Source: Pseudomonadota bacterium (GTDB lineage: Bacteria; Pseudomonadota; Gammaproteobacteria; Pseudomonadales; UBA5518). Taken from it: a stretch of DNA of 9,960 bases. Under the pieces are notes generated by a model. The model did no database searches. It was not told the DNA's origin and was given only the letters and a program-made list of their open reading frames with translations. Shown here in pieces: positions 1 through 7,063 of the stretch (position 1 is its first letter; each line of letters starts with the position of its first letter). The position numbers were made by a program, and so were the translations under genes. Location of the stretch: NCBI GenBank assembly GCA_022705125.1, contig JAKJFB010000077.1, positions 1 to 9,960 of the forward strand, written 5' to 3'.

Positions 1-513
1 GACCTGCAGCCCGAGCAGGCTCACCGCGAGCCCGGCCGCGGTGGCCGCGACGACCGGAATGCGCCACAGCGTCAGCAGCCGCGCCTTGGCATCGAGCATC
101 CGCGCCCCGAGCGAGAAGTGCAGCAGGTTCTCGACCATGAACAGGATCACCGCCGCCGGCAGCGCGGCCTCGCCCCAGGCCAGCACCGCCAGCGGTATGC
201 CGATATTGCCCGAGTTGTTGAACATCATCGGCGGCACGAAGGTCTTCCACGGCAGCCCCAGCGCGCGCGCCGCCGGCCAGGCCAGCAGGCCGCAGCCGGC
301 GAGCACCAGCACGGCGCCGGCGGCGAGCGGCAGGTATTCGGCCGGTGCGAAGCTTCGCCCCGCAAGCGCCGCGAACACCAGCGCGGGCACGAAGATGTCC
401 ATGTTCAGGCGGTTCGCGACCGCCATCTCGGGATCGTGGCGGCGTCCGTACCAGTAGCCGAGGGCCACGATCGCGAAGATCGGGAACAGGATCGCGGTAA
501 TGCGCAGCATCAT
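1..513 (-). CDS. AEC-family permease, N-terminal half (3' end beyond window)
   Basis: 171 codons are visible and the frame runs off the left edge. AEC (auxin efflux carrier) proteins are usually about 300 residues, so roughly the C-terminal half is missing. The protein begins [20 protein letters not shown], the typical first membrane helix of the family. Further alternating hydrophobic segments follow, then [20 protein letters not shown], the conserved NNSGNIGxP signature that breaks a helix in the transport core. Family members are inner-membrane secondary transporters for malate, other organic anions or auxin-like compounds; the substrate cannot be read here. The start is the first of two adjacent ATGs and has no clear ribosome binding site. 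An in-frame ATG at 546 would add 11 less typical residues. The gene is divergent from fabV with 119 bp between them. Confidence 0.9.
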   Translation of the reverse strand, partial: MMLRITAILFPIFAIVALGYWYGRRHDPEMAVANRLNMDIFVPALVFAALAGRSFAPAEYLPLAAGAVLVLAGCGLLAWPAARALGLPWKTFVPPMMFNNSGNIGIPLAVLAWGEAALPAAVILFMVENLLHFSLGARMLDAKARLLTLWRIPVVAATAAGLAVSLLGLQV

Positions 514-558
514 CGGGACAATCCGGAAATGGGCCGCCGGGAGCATATGCGGGGGCTC

Positions 559-587
559 GGCCAAACACCACGCCTGCGGTCTATAAT
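559..587 (+). promoter_or_regulatory. Predicted sigma70-type promoter of the fabV operon
   Basis: A perfect TATAAT box lies at 582-587, 45 bp before the fabV start, followed by the GC-rich GCCGGCC common around start sites in high-GC gammaproteobacteria. The -35 region is poor: the best match at 17-18 bp spacing, around 558-564, reads cGGCCAa. The predicted transcription start is near 594, giving a leader of about 40 nt with an AGGAA ribosome binding site at 622-626. Confidence 0.6.
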
Positions 588-632
588 GCCGGCCCTGCAA
601 GCCTGCGCCACTCACCCGTACAGGAACGAACG

Positions 633-1826
633 ATGATCATCAAGCCCAAGGTCCGCGGATTCATGTGCATCACGGCCCATCCGACCGGTTGCGCGGCCAG
701 CGTCGCCGAGCAGATCGCGTACGTGCGTGGCCATGGCCCCGTTGCGAACGGGCCGAAGCGCGTGCTCGTGATCGGCGCCTCGACGGGTTATGGCCTGGCC
801 TCGCGCATCACCGCGGCCTTCGGTTGCGGTGCGTCCACGATCGGCATCTTCTTCGAGAAGGAAGGCGCGGACGGCAAGTGCGGCACCGCGGGCTGGTACA
901 ACTCGGCGGCGTTTCATCGCGAGGCAGAGGCCGCGGGGCTGCCGGCGTGGAGTATCAACGGCGATGCGTTTTCCACCGCGATCAAGGACCGGACCATCGC
1001 GCTGATCAGGGAGCAACTGGGGCAGGTCGACCTGGTGGTCTACAGCCTGGCCGCGCCGCGGCGCACTCATCCGGTGAGCGGCGTGACGCACAAGTCCACG
1101 CTCAAGCCCATCGGCAAGCGCGTCGAGGAGCGTACGCTCGACACCGACAAGCGCGAGATCAAGCATGTCGCGATGGACGCGGCGAGCGAGGAGGAAATCG
1201 CCGACACCGTCGCGGTGATGGGCGGCGAGGACTGGGAGATGTGGATCGATGCGCTGTCCGCCGCGGGGGTGCTCGCACCGGGTGCGCGCACCACCGCCTA
1301 CACCTACCTCGGGGATCGCATCACCTGGGACATCTACTGGGACGGCACCATCGGCGCGGCGAAGAAGGACCTCGACCGCACCGCGGTGCGGCTGAACGGG
1401 AAGCTCGCGCCGCTCGGCGGCAAGGCCTATGTCTCGGTGCTGAAAGCCGTGGTCACGCAGGCGAGCTCCGCGATCCCGATCATGCCGCTCTACCTCGCGC
1501 TGCTGTTCAAGGTGATGAAGGCGCGCGGCACGCACGAGGGTTGCATCGAGCAGGTCGACGGGCTGTTCCGCGGCGGGCTGCTGGCCGAGAACCCCGTGCT
1601 CGACGAGGCCGGGCGCCTGCGCATGGACGGCAAGGAACTCGTCCCGGAGGTGCAGCGCGAGGTCGAGCAGTTGTGGCCCCGCGTCGAGACCGGCAACATC
1701 GACGAGCTCACGGATTTCGCCGGCTACCAGCAGGAGTTCCTGCGCCTGTTCGGTTTCGGCTTCCCGGGCGTGGATTACGACGCCGAGGTCGACCCGGTGG
1801 TGCCGATCGCGAACCTCGTCGCATGA
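633..1826 (+). CDS. fabV: Enoyl-ACP reductase FabV (trans-2-enoyl-CoA reductase, NADH)
   Basis: The 397-residue product matches the usual FabV length (about 400). FabV catalyses the last step of each fatty-acid elongation round, reducing trans-2-enoyl-ACP with NADH in the cytoplasm. It starts [20 protein letters not shown], the typical FabV N-terminus. The nucleotide-binding motif GASTGYG is at residues 48-54. The catalytic Y-x8-K pair falls at Tyr235 and Lys244 within [13 protein letters not shown], the same numbers as characterised FabV enzymes, with a further Tyr at 225. The C-terminal [16 protein letters not shown] segment is also family-typical. FabV is known to be far less triclosan-sensitive than FabI; whether another enoyl reductase exists in this genome cannot be seen. 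The start is fixed by AGGAA six bases upstream. The stop overlaps the next start (ATGA), so the hydrolase is probably co-translated. Confidence 0.97.
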   Translation: MIIKPKVRGFMCITAHPTGCAASVAEQIAYVRGHGPVANGPKRVLVIGASTGYGLASRITAAFGCGASTIGIFFEKEGADGKCGTAGWYNSAAFHREAEAAGLPAWSINGDAFSTAIKDRTIALIREQLGQVDLVVYSLAAPRRTHPVSGVTHKSTLKPIGKRVEERTLDTDKREIKHVAMDAASEEEIADTVAVMGGEDWEMWIDALSAAGVLAPGARTTAYTYLGDRITWDIYWDGTIGAAKKDLDRTAVRLNGKLAPLGGKAYVSVLKAVVTQASSAIPIMPLYLALLFKVMKARGTHEGCIEQVDGLFRGGLLAENPVLDEAGRLRMDGKELVPEVQREVEQLWPRVETGNIDELTDFAGYQQEFLRLFGFGFPGVDYDAEVDPVVPIANLVA

Positions 1827-2656
1827 TCACGCTGGAGCCCGGCAGGACCAGCGAGCTCTCGGCGCGCGTGCGTCGCATCGTGGCGCCAAACCCGAGCGTG
1901 ATGACGGGGCCAGGCACCAACACCTACCTGGTCGGCCGCGAGCAGGTCGCGGTGATCGACCCGGGGCCGGAGGAGGGCTCGCACATCGAGGCGATCCTGG
2001 CCGAGGGAGCGGGCCGCATCCGCTGGATCCTGGTCACGCACACCCACGAGGACCATTCGCCGGCCGCGGCGGCGCTCGCGCGCGAGACCGGCGCCGAGCT
2101 GCGGGGGCAGGTCGCACCCGAGGACGAGTTGTACCAGGACCGGACGTTCAGGCCCGACGTGCCGTTCTCCGACGGCGCCGAGCTGGCCACGCCCGAGTTC
2201 CGGCTGCGCGCGATACACACGCCCGGGCACGCGGCGAATCACTACTGCGTGCTGCTCGAGGAAGAGGGCATGCTGATGACGGGCGATCACATCATGAACG
2301 GCTCGACCGTGGTGATCATCCCGCCGGGCGGCGACATGAAGGATTATCTCGACTCGCTCGAAAAGCTGAAGACGTACCCGCTGCAGCACCTGGCGCCGGG
2401 GCACGGCGAACTGATGTCCGGGCCGGTGGCGGTGATCGACGGCATCGTCGCGCACCGTCTGCAGCGCGAGGCCAAGGTGGTGCGCGCGCTGGCGGCGACG
2501 GGCGGCGGCACGCTGGACGAACTGGTGCTGTCGGCCTACGACGATGTGCCCGCGGCGCTGCACATGATGGCGAAGTATTCGTTGTGGGCGCACCTGATCA
2601 AGCTCGTGCGCGAGGGGCGGGCCGTCGACCGCGCGGGGCACTGGGCGCCCGGCTGA
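1823..2656 (+). CDS. MBL-fold metallo-hydrolase, LACTB2-like
   Basis: The 277-residue protein has the metallo-beta-lactamase fold with the full set of metal ligands: HTHEDH at 73-78, His136 in HTPGHA, Asp155 in MTGDH and His194 in [21 protein letters not shown] near residues 23-38 and a C-terminal winged-helix-like tail (about 215-277, [15 protein letters not shown]) are characteristic of the LACTB2/glyoxalase-II-like subgroup. Members include RNA endonucleases and thioester or other ester hydrolases; activity cannot be assigned from sequence alone. There is no signal peptide, so it is cytoplasmic. Its ATG overlaps the fabV stop (ATGA), which fixes the start and suggests coupled expression. 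Next to an enoyl-ACP reductase a thioesterase-like role is possible, but that is inference. It ends 15 bp before the convergent TPR-like gene with no obvious terminator between. Confidence 0.93.
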   Translation: MITLEPGRTSELSARVRRIVAPNPSVMTGPGTNTYLVGREQVAVIDPGPEEGSHIEAILAEGAGRIRWILVTHTHEDHSPAAAALARETGAELRGQVAPEDELYQDRTFRPDVPFSDGAELATPEFRLRAIHTPGHAANHYCVLLEEEGMLMTGDHIMNGSTVVIIPPGGDMKDYLDSLEKLKTYPLQHLAPGHGELMSGPVAVIDGIVAHRLQREAKVVRALAATGGGTLDELVLSAYDDVPAALHMMAKYSLWAHLIKLVREGRAVDRAGHWAPG

Positions 2657-2671
2657 TCGCGCTTCCAGCGC

Positions 2672-3058
2672 CTACGGCCCCGCCTCGGGCGCGTTCCCGA
2701 TCTCCTGCTCGAGTTGCTGCAATGCGACGGATCCGGGCACGACCGTGCGTGCACGTGCCAGCAATTGCCGCGCATACCCCGTGTCGCCGCGCTGCAGCGC
2801 GCTTCGTGCCAGAGCGGTGTAAGCCGTGACGATGCGCTCCAGGCCCCGTCGTGCCTCGGCGTTCTGCGCATCGATCGCCAGCACGGCGCTGTAGTTCGCC
2901 GCGGCGCTGTCGGCAAACGGCTCCGAGAGGCGAAGGGCCGCGAGCGCGGCATCGCCGCGTTGCAGCAGGTAGCTCACCTGGGTTGCGAGCCGCGCGCTGG
3001 CCACGGGCGCTTCGTCCCGCTCGGGTGCGGTGGCGGCCCCGATTCGCGCATCGACCAC
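2672..3058 (-). CDS. TPR-like C-terminal part of a frame-split membrane protein gene
   Basis: This frame encodes the C-terminal domain of the gene beginning at 3855. It stays open upstream to about 3373, and from about 3178 reads as a Pro/Ala-rich linker (for example PAGEPALAPATVTPATEPAP) leading into the domain. GTG at 3058 is merely the first start-like codon and is unlikely to be a true start. The domain holds two helical repeats with TPR-like spacing: YLLQRGDAALAALRL..., NYSAVLAIDAQNAEARRGL... and ALQRGDTGYARQLLARARTVVP. Similar tails occur at the periplasmic ends of proteobacterial membrane proteins, where they are thought to bind partners. Joined to the upstream half, the whole gene (2672-3855) would encode about 394 residues if one base is missing. 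The function is unknown. Confidence 0.6.
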   Translation of the reverse strand: MVDARIGAATAPERDEAPVASARLATQVSYLLQRGDAALAALRLSEPFADSAAANYSAVLAIDAQNAEARRGLERIVTAYTALARSALQRGDTGYARQLLARARTVVPGSVALQQLEQEIGNAPEAGP

Positions 3059-3855
3059 GGGTGTCTCGGGCGCAGGCAGTGCGCCGGCCGGCGCGGGGGC
3101 TGCCGGTGCCGGTTCCGTAGCGGGCGTGACAGTCGCGGGGGCCAGGGCCGGCTCGCCGGCGGGCGGATCGCCCTGCTGATGGGCTCGTGGAACGCCGCCG
3201 ACACGGCGGCCAAGGCCGCGGCGAGCAGTGCCGTCATGACGGCACCCCGCGTGAGCCGCCGGCGGGGTTCCGCCACCGCGGTGGGCGCCGGTGCCGATTC
3301 CGGTGCCGGCGCCGGTTCCGTGCTGCAGGGCGATGCGCAGTCCGCGCGATCGGTGGTGATCGCAGGCTCCAGTTCAAGCCCGACGGCGCGCAGGCGCGCG
3401 ACCAGGCGCGCGGCCGAGTCGTGATCGGTGGCCGCCGCCGGCGCCGCGCGCGCGCGCTGCTCCGGCGCGAGCAGCTGTTCCGCGCAGGCTGTCTCCAGCA
3501 GCGCCTGCTCGCCGGGCTCCAGCGCCAGCGCGCCACAGTGCCGCGCGAGCGCGCGCTCGAGCAAGCGCGCCACGGGCGCCTCCGCCGGCGCACCCGCGCG
3601 CGCGATGTCGGCGCAAATGCCTTCGATGATCACGTTCTCCTGTGCCTTCACGGCGCGCAGCAGCTGGATCGTGCGCGCATGGCGCTGCTCGTCGTTGGCA
3701 AGGCACGCCGCGTCGAACAGCGCGTTGTAGAAGCTGGCGAACGTCGCGTGCAGCTGCGCATGCGTTTCGCTGTCCGCCCGAGTACGCTCTGGCGCCGGCG
3801 CCGTGACGGCGGCGGGCGGTCGCAGGGGAACGATTCGGCGCGATCGTGTGTGCAT
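2974..3855 (-). CDS. N-terminal part (helical domain plus TM) of a frame-split single-pass membrane protein
   Basis: Residues 1-30 are a basic, Pro-rich lead. Residues 30-160 are an Ala/Leu-rich helical domain (HAQLHATFASFYNALFDAAC, then the VKAQENVIIEGICADIA stretch) with no family I recognise. Residues 175-197 are a Pro/Ala linker, and 203-221 form one hydrophobic membrane helix (GAVMTALLAAALAAVSAAF) after RRR, implying a cytoplasmic N-terminus and periplasmic C-terminus. After about residue 225-232 this frame turns into Arg/Pro/Trp-rich nonsense, while the -1 frame continues as a natural linker and TPR-like domain. The true gene is therefore probably 3855 to 2672 with a frame break near 3140-3190. 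The ATG at 3855 lacks a ribosome binding site but sits just after TATATATCCC, so a leaderless transcript is possible. The gene could be broken, misassembled or recoded. Confidence 0.65.
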   Translation of the reverse strand: MHTRSRRIVPLRPPAAVTAPAPERTRADSETHAQLHATFASFYNALFDAACLANDEQRHARTIQLLRAVKAQENVIIEGICADIARAGAPAEAPVARLLERALARHCGALALEPGEQALLETACAEQLLAPEQRARAAPAAATDHDSAARLVARLRAVGLELEPAITTDRADCASPCSTEPAPAPESAPAPTAVAEPRRRLTRGAVMTALLAAALAAVSAAFHEPISRAIRPPASRPWPPRLSRPLRNRHRQPPRRPAHCLRPRHPWSMRESGPPPHPSGTKRPWPARGSQPR

Positions 3856-4098
3856 GGGATATATAAAGCAATAATCGGGCTCATCATGAAAATATATTGA
3901 GTTTCAACAAGATGAAATCGAAGGCTTTAATTTATGCGCGCAGGTTGTCAAATATTTCGACACGCCGGGTGGCGGCGTGGCAGCAGGGGTGGCGCGCGGC
4001 GACTATGCTGCCTGTAGCCCGCGGCAGTGCCTGAGGGGGGGCATTGGCGCCCGTCACCGCCTGCGCGCCCCGAGCGAAACAACGGATGGAAGCAAACC
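3856..4098. promoter_or_regulatory. AT-rich divergent intergenic region
   Basis: This 243-bp gap separates the TM-TPR gene (minus) from the YbjQ operon (plus). The first 105 bp (to about 3960) are strikingly AT-rich for this GC-rich window, with runs such as GGGATATATAAAG and AAATATATTGAG, which suits divergent promoters. On the plus strand a TATGCT -10-like hexamer lies at 4004-4009 and TTGTCA at 3945-3950, but their spacing does not fit a standard promoter. A small inverted repeat, CACGCC/GGCGTG, lies at 3961-3979, and a run of seven G at 4035-4041. No convincing promoter pair can be called. No gene is seen here. Confidence 0.45.
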
Positions 4099-4413
4099 AT
4101 GGAAGTCACCAACCTCGAATCGATTCCCGGCAAGACCATCGTGCGCCACCTCGGGCTGGTGCAGGGCTCGACGGTGCGCGCCAAGCACGCCGGGCGCGAC
4201 ATCCTCGCGGGACTGAAGAACATCGTCGGCGGCGAGCTGAAGGCCTACACCGAGCTGCTGGTGGAGTCGCGCAAGGAGGCGGTGGCGCGCATGGTGCAGC
4301 AGGCCGAGGCGGTCGGCGCGAACGCGGTGGTGAACGTGCGCTTCTCGACCTCGAACATCGCCTCGGGGGCCGCGGAGGTGATGGCCTACGGCACCGCGGT
4401 GGTGATCGGGTAG
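4099..4413 (+). CDS. YbjQ/UPF0145 family protein (heavy-metal-binding-like domain)
   Basis: The 104-residue product matches the usual YbjQ length of about 105. It begins MEVTNLESIPGKTIVRHLGL and carries the family core: NIVGGELKAYTELL at about 37-50, ARMVQQAEAVGANAVVNVRF at about 64-83, and a closing AYGTAVVI strand. YbjQ proteins form ring-like oligomers; a metal-binding role has been suggested from the DUF74 fold, but no biochemical function is established. The protein has no Cys or His cluster, so metal binding here is doubtful. There is no signal peptide or TM segment. The start is set by GGAAG at 4088-4092, six bases ahead; an earlier in-frame start at 4027 would add unnatural Pro/Arg-rich residues. 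It is first in a three-gene operon, with 6 bp to the next gene. Confidence 0.9.
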   Translation: MEVTNLESIPGKTIVRHLGLVQGSTVRAKHAGRDILAGLKNIVGGELKAYTELLVESRKEAVARMVQQAEAVGANAVVNVRFSTSNIASGAAEVMAYGTAVVIG

Positions 4414-4419
4414 CCGACG

Positions 4420-4890
4420 ATGGAGGCAATGCTGCAGTTGCTGGTCTTCGCTGCCCTGCTGCTCGCGGGGCTGCTGTTCGGGCGCGCCGCGGAGCGGCGC
4501 CACTACCGTGACATCGTCGCGCGCGAGGAGGCGCTGGGCGACATTCTCGTGTTCAGCGAGCGCCGCATCCCCGACTTTGCGGCGCCCCCGCGCACGACGC
4601 TGGTCGTGGGCTCGGTGGTGATCGCGGAGGACTATTTCAAGCGTATCGCGGCGAGCCTGAAGAGCCTGGTCGGCGGGCGCCTCACGGCCTACGAGTCGTT
4701 GATGGATCGCGGTCGGCGCGAGGCGGTGCTGCGCATGAAGGAGGAGGCGCGGGGCCTCGGGGCCGACATGGTATTCAACGTGCGCTTCGAGACCGCGTCG
4801 ATGAATGACAGCGCCGGCGGACGGCAGGCGATGTTCTCGGCGGAATTCATCGCCTATGGCACGGCGCTGATCCCGTCACGCGCGCCGTGA
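4420..4890 (+). CDS. Membrane-anchored YbjQ-like protein
   Basis: The 156-residue product has one N-terminal membrane helix (about residues 4-21, MLQLLVFAALLLAGLLFG) followed by RAAERRHY, predicting an anchor with the domain on the cytoplasmic side by the positive-inside rule. The rest is a second YbjQ-type domain. SLKSLVGGRLTAYESLMDRG, the RMKEEARGLGADMVFNVRFE stretch and a final AEFIAYGTALIP strand align with the same elements of the upstream gene. The two look like paralogues in which only this copy gained an anchor and an extra segment (about 25-60: DIVAREEALGDILVFSERR). A second ATG at 4429 is possible; GGAGG lies too close to it to decide. The stop overlaps the GTG start of the M48 gene by 4 nt (GTGA). 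Confidence 0.87.
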   Translation: MEAMLQLLVFAALLLAGLLFGRAAERRHYRDIVAREEALGDILVFSERRIPDFAAPPRTTLVVGSVVIAEDYFKRIAASLKSLVGGRLTAYESLMDRGRREAVLRMKEEARGLGADMVFNVRFETASMNDSAGGRQAMFSAEFIAYGTALIPSRAP

Positions 4891-5622
4891 CATACGAGAA
4901 CCCGCGCATTCCCGAAGGCATCAACGTGGCGCGCGAGAGCGTGCCCGCGGAGTTCCTGCGCCTGCTTGCCGGCTTGCTGCTCGTGGTCGTGGTGGCGGCT
5001 GCTGGTGCCGCCGGGAATCGGCACCGATGCCGCCGACGCGCAGGCGCAGGAGCGCGTGCAGGCGCTCGCGCGCGAGCTCGCCGCCGGCATGGGGCTGCCG
5101 CAGGGCATGACGGTGGACGTGCACCTGGTGCGCGAGGAGGTGCCGAACGCCTTCGCGACGCTGGGCGGGCATGTGCTCGTCACCGACGGGCTCTACCGGC
5201 GCCTGCCCAGCGAGAACGCCCTGGCGATGGTGCTGGCGCACGAGCTTGCGCACATTCGCGCGCGCGACCCGATTGCCGCGGCCGGCGGCGGTGCGGCACT
5301 CACGCTGCTGATGCTGGCGCTGGGTGGCGATGCCGAAGCGCTGGCGCCGCAGCTCGCGCGCCTGGTGCAACTCGGGTATTCGCGCCAGGCCGAAGCGCGC
5401 GCCGACGAGGCCGCGATCGCGGCGCTGCTGGGCCACTACGGCCACGCCGGTGGCGCGGCGGGGCTGTTCGAGGCGCTGGCGGACTACGACGGGGCGGGCC
5501 GTGAACTGCCCGCGTTGCTGGCCACGCACCCGGCCGATGCCGCGCGCATCGCGCGCCTGCAGCAGGCCGCGCGCGGCTGGGACGCGACCCGGCAGCCGCT
5601 GGTTGCCCTGCCCGCGCTGTGA
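4887..5622 (+). CDS. M48-family zinc metallopeptidase, frame break after N-terminal TM
   Basis: Two frames together make one protease gene. From GTG 4887 the first frame gives MTYENPRIPEGINVARESVP then FLRLLAGLLLVVVVAAA, the usual N-terminus and membrane helix of this M48 subgroup, but it becomes Arg-rich nonsense after about 5005. The next frame, open from about 4966 to 5622, supplies the rest: VHLVREEVPNAFATLGGHVL, the zinc motif HELAH at 5239-5253 within MVLAHELAHIRARDP, the third-ligand region AEARADEAAIAALL, and a C-terminal THPADAARIARL match. Removing one base near 4985-5015 yields 244 residues. In frame two alone the start would be TTG with a Cys/Trp-rich leader, which is unlikely. 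M48 enzymes are membrane-associated zinc endopeptidases, often in envelope quality control. Its start overlaps the YbjQ-TM stop, so it is third in that operon. Confidence 0.85.
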
Positions 5623-5648
5623 TTCCTGTGCGCTGCGGGTCTCGTGGT

Positions 5649-5673
5649 TCCGGCTTCAGCCGGACAATGTCCG
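5649..5673. terminator. Overlapping inverted repeats between convergent operons
   Basis: TCCGGC-TTCA-GCCGGA (5649-5664) is a perfect 6-bp stem with a 4-nt loop. It overlaps CGGACA-A-TGTCCG (5661-5673), a second perfect inverted repeat. The pair sits in the 64-bp gap between the M48 stop and the stop of the convergent MATE gene, a suitable place for a bidirectional terminator. Neither side carries a T-tract, so intrinsic termination would be weak; a Rho-assisted or mRNA-stabilising role is equally possible. Confidence 0.45.
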
Positions 5674-5686
5674 CATGAATGAGGAC

Positions 5687-7063
5687 CTACGGGCGAGCGA
5701 GTGGCGTTTCCGCGCGCAGCAGTTTCATCCAGCGCCCGGAACGGAAACGCCACACCAGCAGCGCGTTCTTGACCGCGTAATCGGCGATCAGCGTGGCGTA
5801 GATCCAGTTCACCCCGAGGCCCTGGTAGTAGAAAAGCAGGGCCAGGCCGAAACGCACCACGATCAGGCCGGCCAGCACGTTCAGCAGCGGAAAGCGCGTG
5901 TCGCCGGCCCCGCGCAGCGCGCCGCCGAGGCAGAATTCCACCGCCAGCATCGGCAACGCGAGCGTGAACGCGTAGAGGATCGGCACCGCGTGGGCGGCGA
6001 TGCCCTCATCGCCGGTGAGCCACAGCGCGACGGGATGCGCGTAACACGCGAGTATCAATCCGGGAACGCTCAGCGTCACGATGGTCAGGCGCAGCGCGCG
6101 CAGTGCCACCAGGCGCGCATTGGCGGGCGAGCCCGCGCCGAGTTGTTGCCCGACCATCACCGACACCGCGACCGAGAAGCCGAAGCCGATCACCATCGCG
6201 AGCGACAGCAGGCTGATGCTGGTGCCGTAGGCCGTGAATGCCGCGGTGCCGTACTGCGCGACCACCCACAGGAACGCGATGATGCCCAGTTGCAGCAGTC
6301 CCTGCTCGAGCGCGGCCGGGTAGCCCACCTGCCACAGTGCCTTCAGGCGCTGGCGGCTGCCCGCATCGCGGCGCGCCGGGGCGAGCGCCAGGCGCCGGGC
6401 TCGCCACAGCGCGAGCGCCGCCACCACACCGGCCACGTTGCCCAGTCCCAGCCCGAGCGCGATGTAGCGCACGTGCGGTTGCAGCCCGAACGGCGGGGCG
6501 ATGCTCCAGCGCCACGCGAGGCCCAGCGACACGCCGTTCACCAGCAGGGCGAACAGCATCGGTGTGCGCGCGTCGCCGGCCGCGCGCAAGCCCGAGGCGA
6601 GCACCAGGTAGAGCGCGATCGGCGCGTAGAACAGCGCCAGCCAGCGGGTGTAGCTCACCGATTCCGTGTGCGCGCCCGGGTCGAGGTCGAACAGCCCGAG
6701 CAGCGGCCCGGCGCCGAGCCAGGTGAGCAGCGTGATGGCGGCGCCGAGCAGCGCGGCGACGGCGAGCGACAGCGCAAGGTAGCGCTCGGCCTCGTCGCGC
6801 CTGCCCGCGCCCCAGGCATTGGCGATCAGCGCCAGCGCCCCGGCGTTGATGCCGGCCGCGAGCGCGATGAACACGTTGTAGAGTCGCGCTCCCGCGTTCA
6901 CCGCCGCTACCGCATCGGGTCCCAGCGCCGCCGCGAAGCGGATCATCGCAATGCCGACCAGCGTGGCGAACAGGAACATCGTGCTCGAAGGAAGCGCCAG
7001 CGCGAGGATGGCCGTGGACGATACGGCGGCGTCGCCGCCCTGCGGCGCTCGTGCCGCGTTCAA
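5687..7063 (-). CDS. MATE-family multidrug/toxin efflux transporter
   Basis: The 458-residue product is the normal MATE length, with about 12 hydrophobic helices in two similar halves. First-half marks include AVNAGARLYNVFIALAAGIN and LIANAWGAGRRDEAERYLAL; the second half repeats the pattern with SVSVMVGQQLGAG-like AVSVMVGQQLGAGSPANARL, then GALRGAGDTRFPLLNVL near the C-terminus. MATE proteins export cationic or other small toxic compounds across the inner membrane using Na+ or H+ gradients; the substrate is not predictable. The best start is TTG at 7063, whose TTGA overlaps the stop of the upstream diguanylate cyclase. No ATG lies before the first helix, and the frame continues upstream only as a shadow of the cyclase gene. 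It is probably translated by coupling to the cyclase. Confidence 0.9.
   Translation of the reverse strand: MNAARAPQGGDAAVSSTAILALALPSSTMFLFATLVGIAMIRFAAALGPDAVAAVNAGARLYNVFIALAAGINAGALALIANAWGAGRRDEAERYLALSLAVAALLGAAITLLTWLGAGPLLGLFDLDPGAHTESVSYTRWLALFYAPIALYLVLASGLRAAGDARTPMLFALLVNGVSLGLAWRWSIAPPFGLQPHVRYIALGLGLGNVAGVVAALALWRARRLALAPARRDAGSRQRLKALWQVGYPAALEQGLLQLGIIAFLWVVAQYGTAAFTAYGTSISLLSLAMVIGFGFSVAVSVMVGQQLGAGSPANARLVALRALRLTIVTLSVPGLILACYAHPVALWLTGDEGIAAHAVPILYAFTLALPMLAVEFCLGGALRGAGDTRFPLLNVLAGLIVVRFGLALLFYYQGLGVNWIYATLIADYAVKNALLVWRFRSGRWMKLLRAETPLARP

Noticed and set aside
41..636. Plus-strand open frames across the first 600 bases
   Set aside because: They are antisense to the AEC permease and show only low-complexity Ala, Arg and Gln stretches.
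665..1822. Extension of the MBL hydrolase frame back into fabV
   Set aside because: The extension is an Arg-rich shadow of fabV. The hydrolase start at the ATGA overlap gives the normal family N-terminus.
3140..3190. Programmed -1 frameshifting as the preferred explanation for the split TM-TPR gene
   Set aside because: No canonical slippery heptamer in the correct frame was found at the junction, and a similar break in the nearby M48 gene makes an assembly error more likely.
3961..3979. CACGCC/GGCGTG hairpin as a terminator
   Set aside because: It lies upstream of both divergent genes, has a 6-bp stem with no T-tract, and is common in sequence of this composition.
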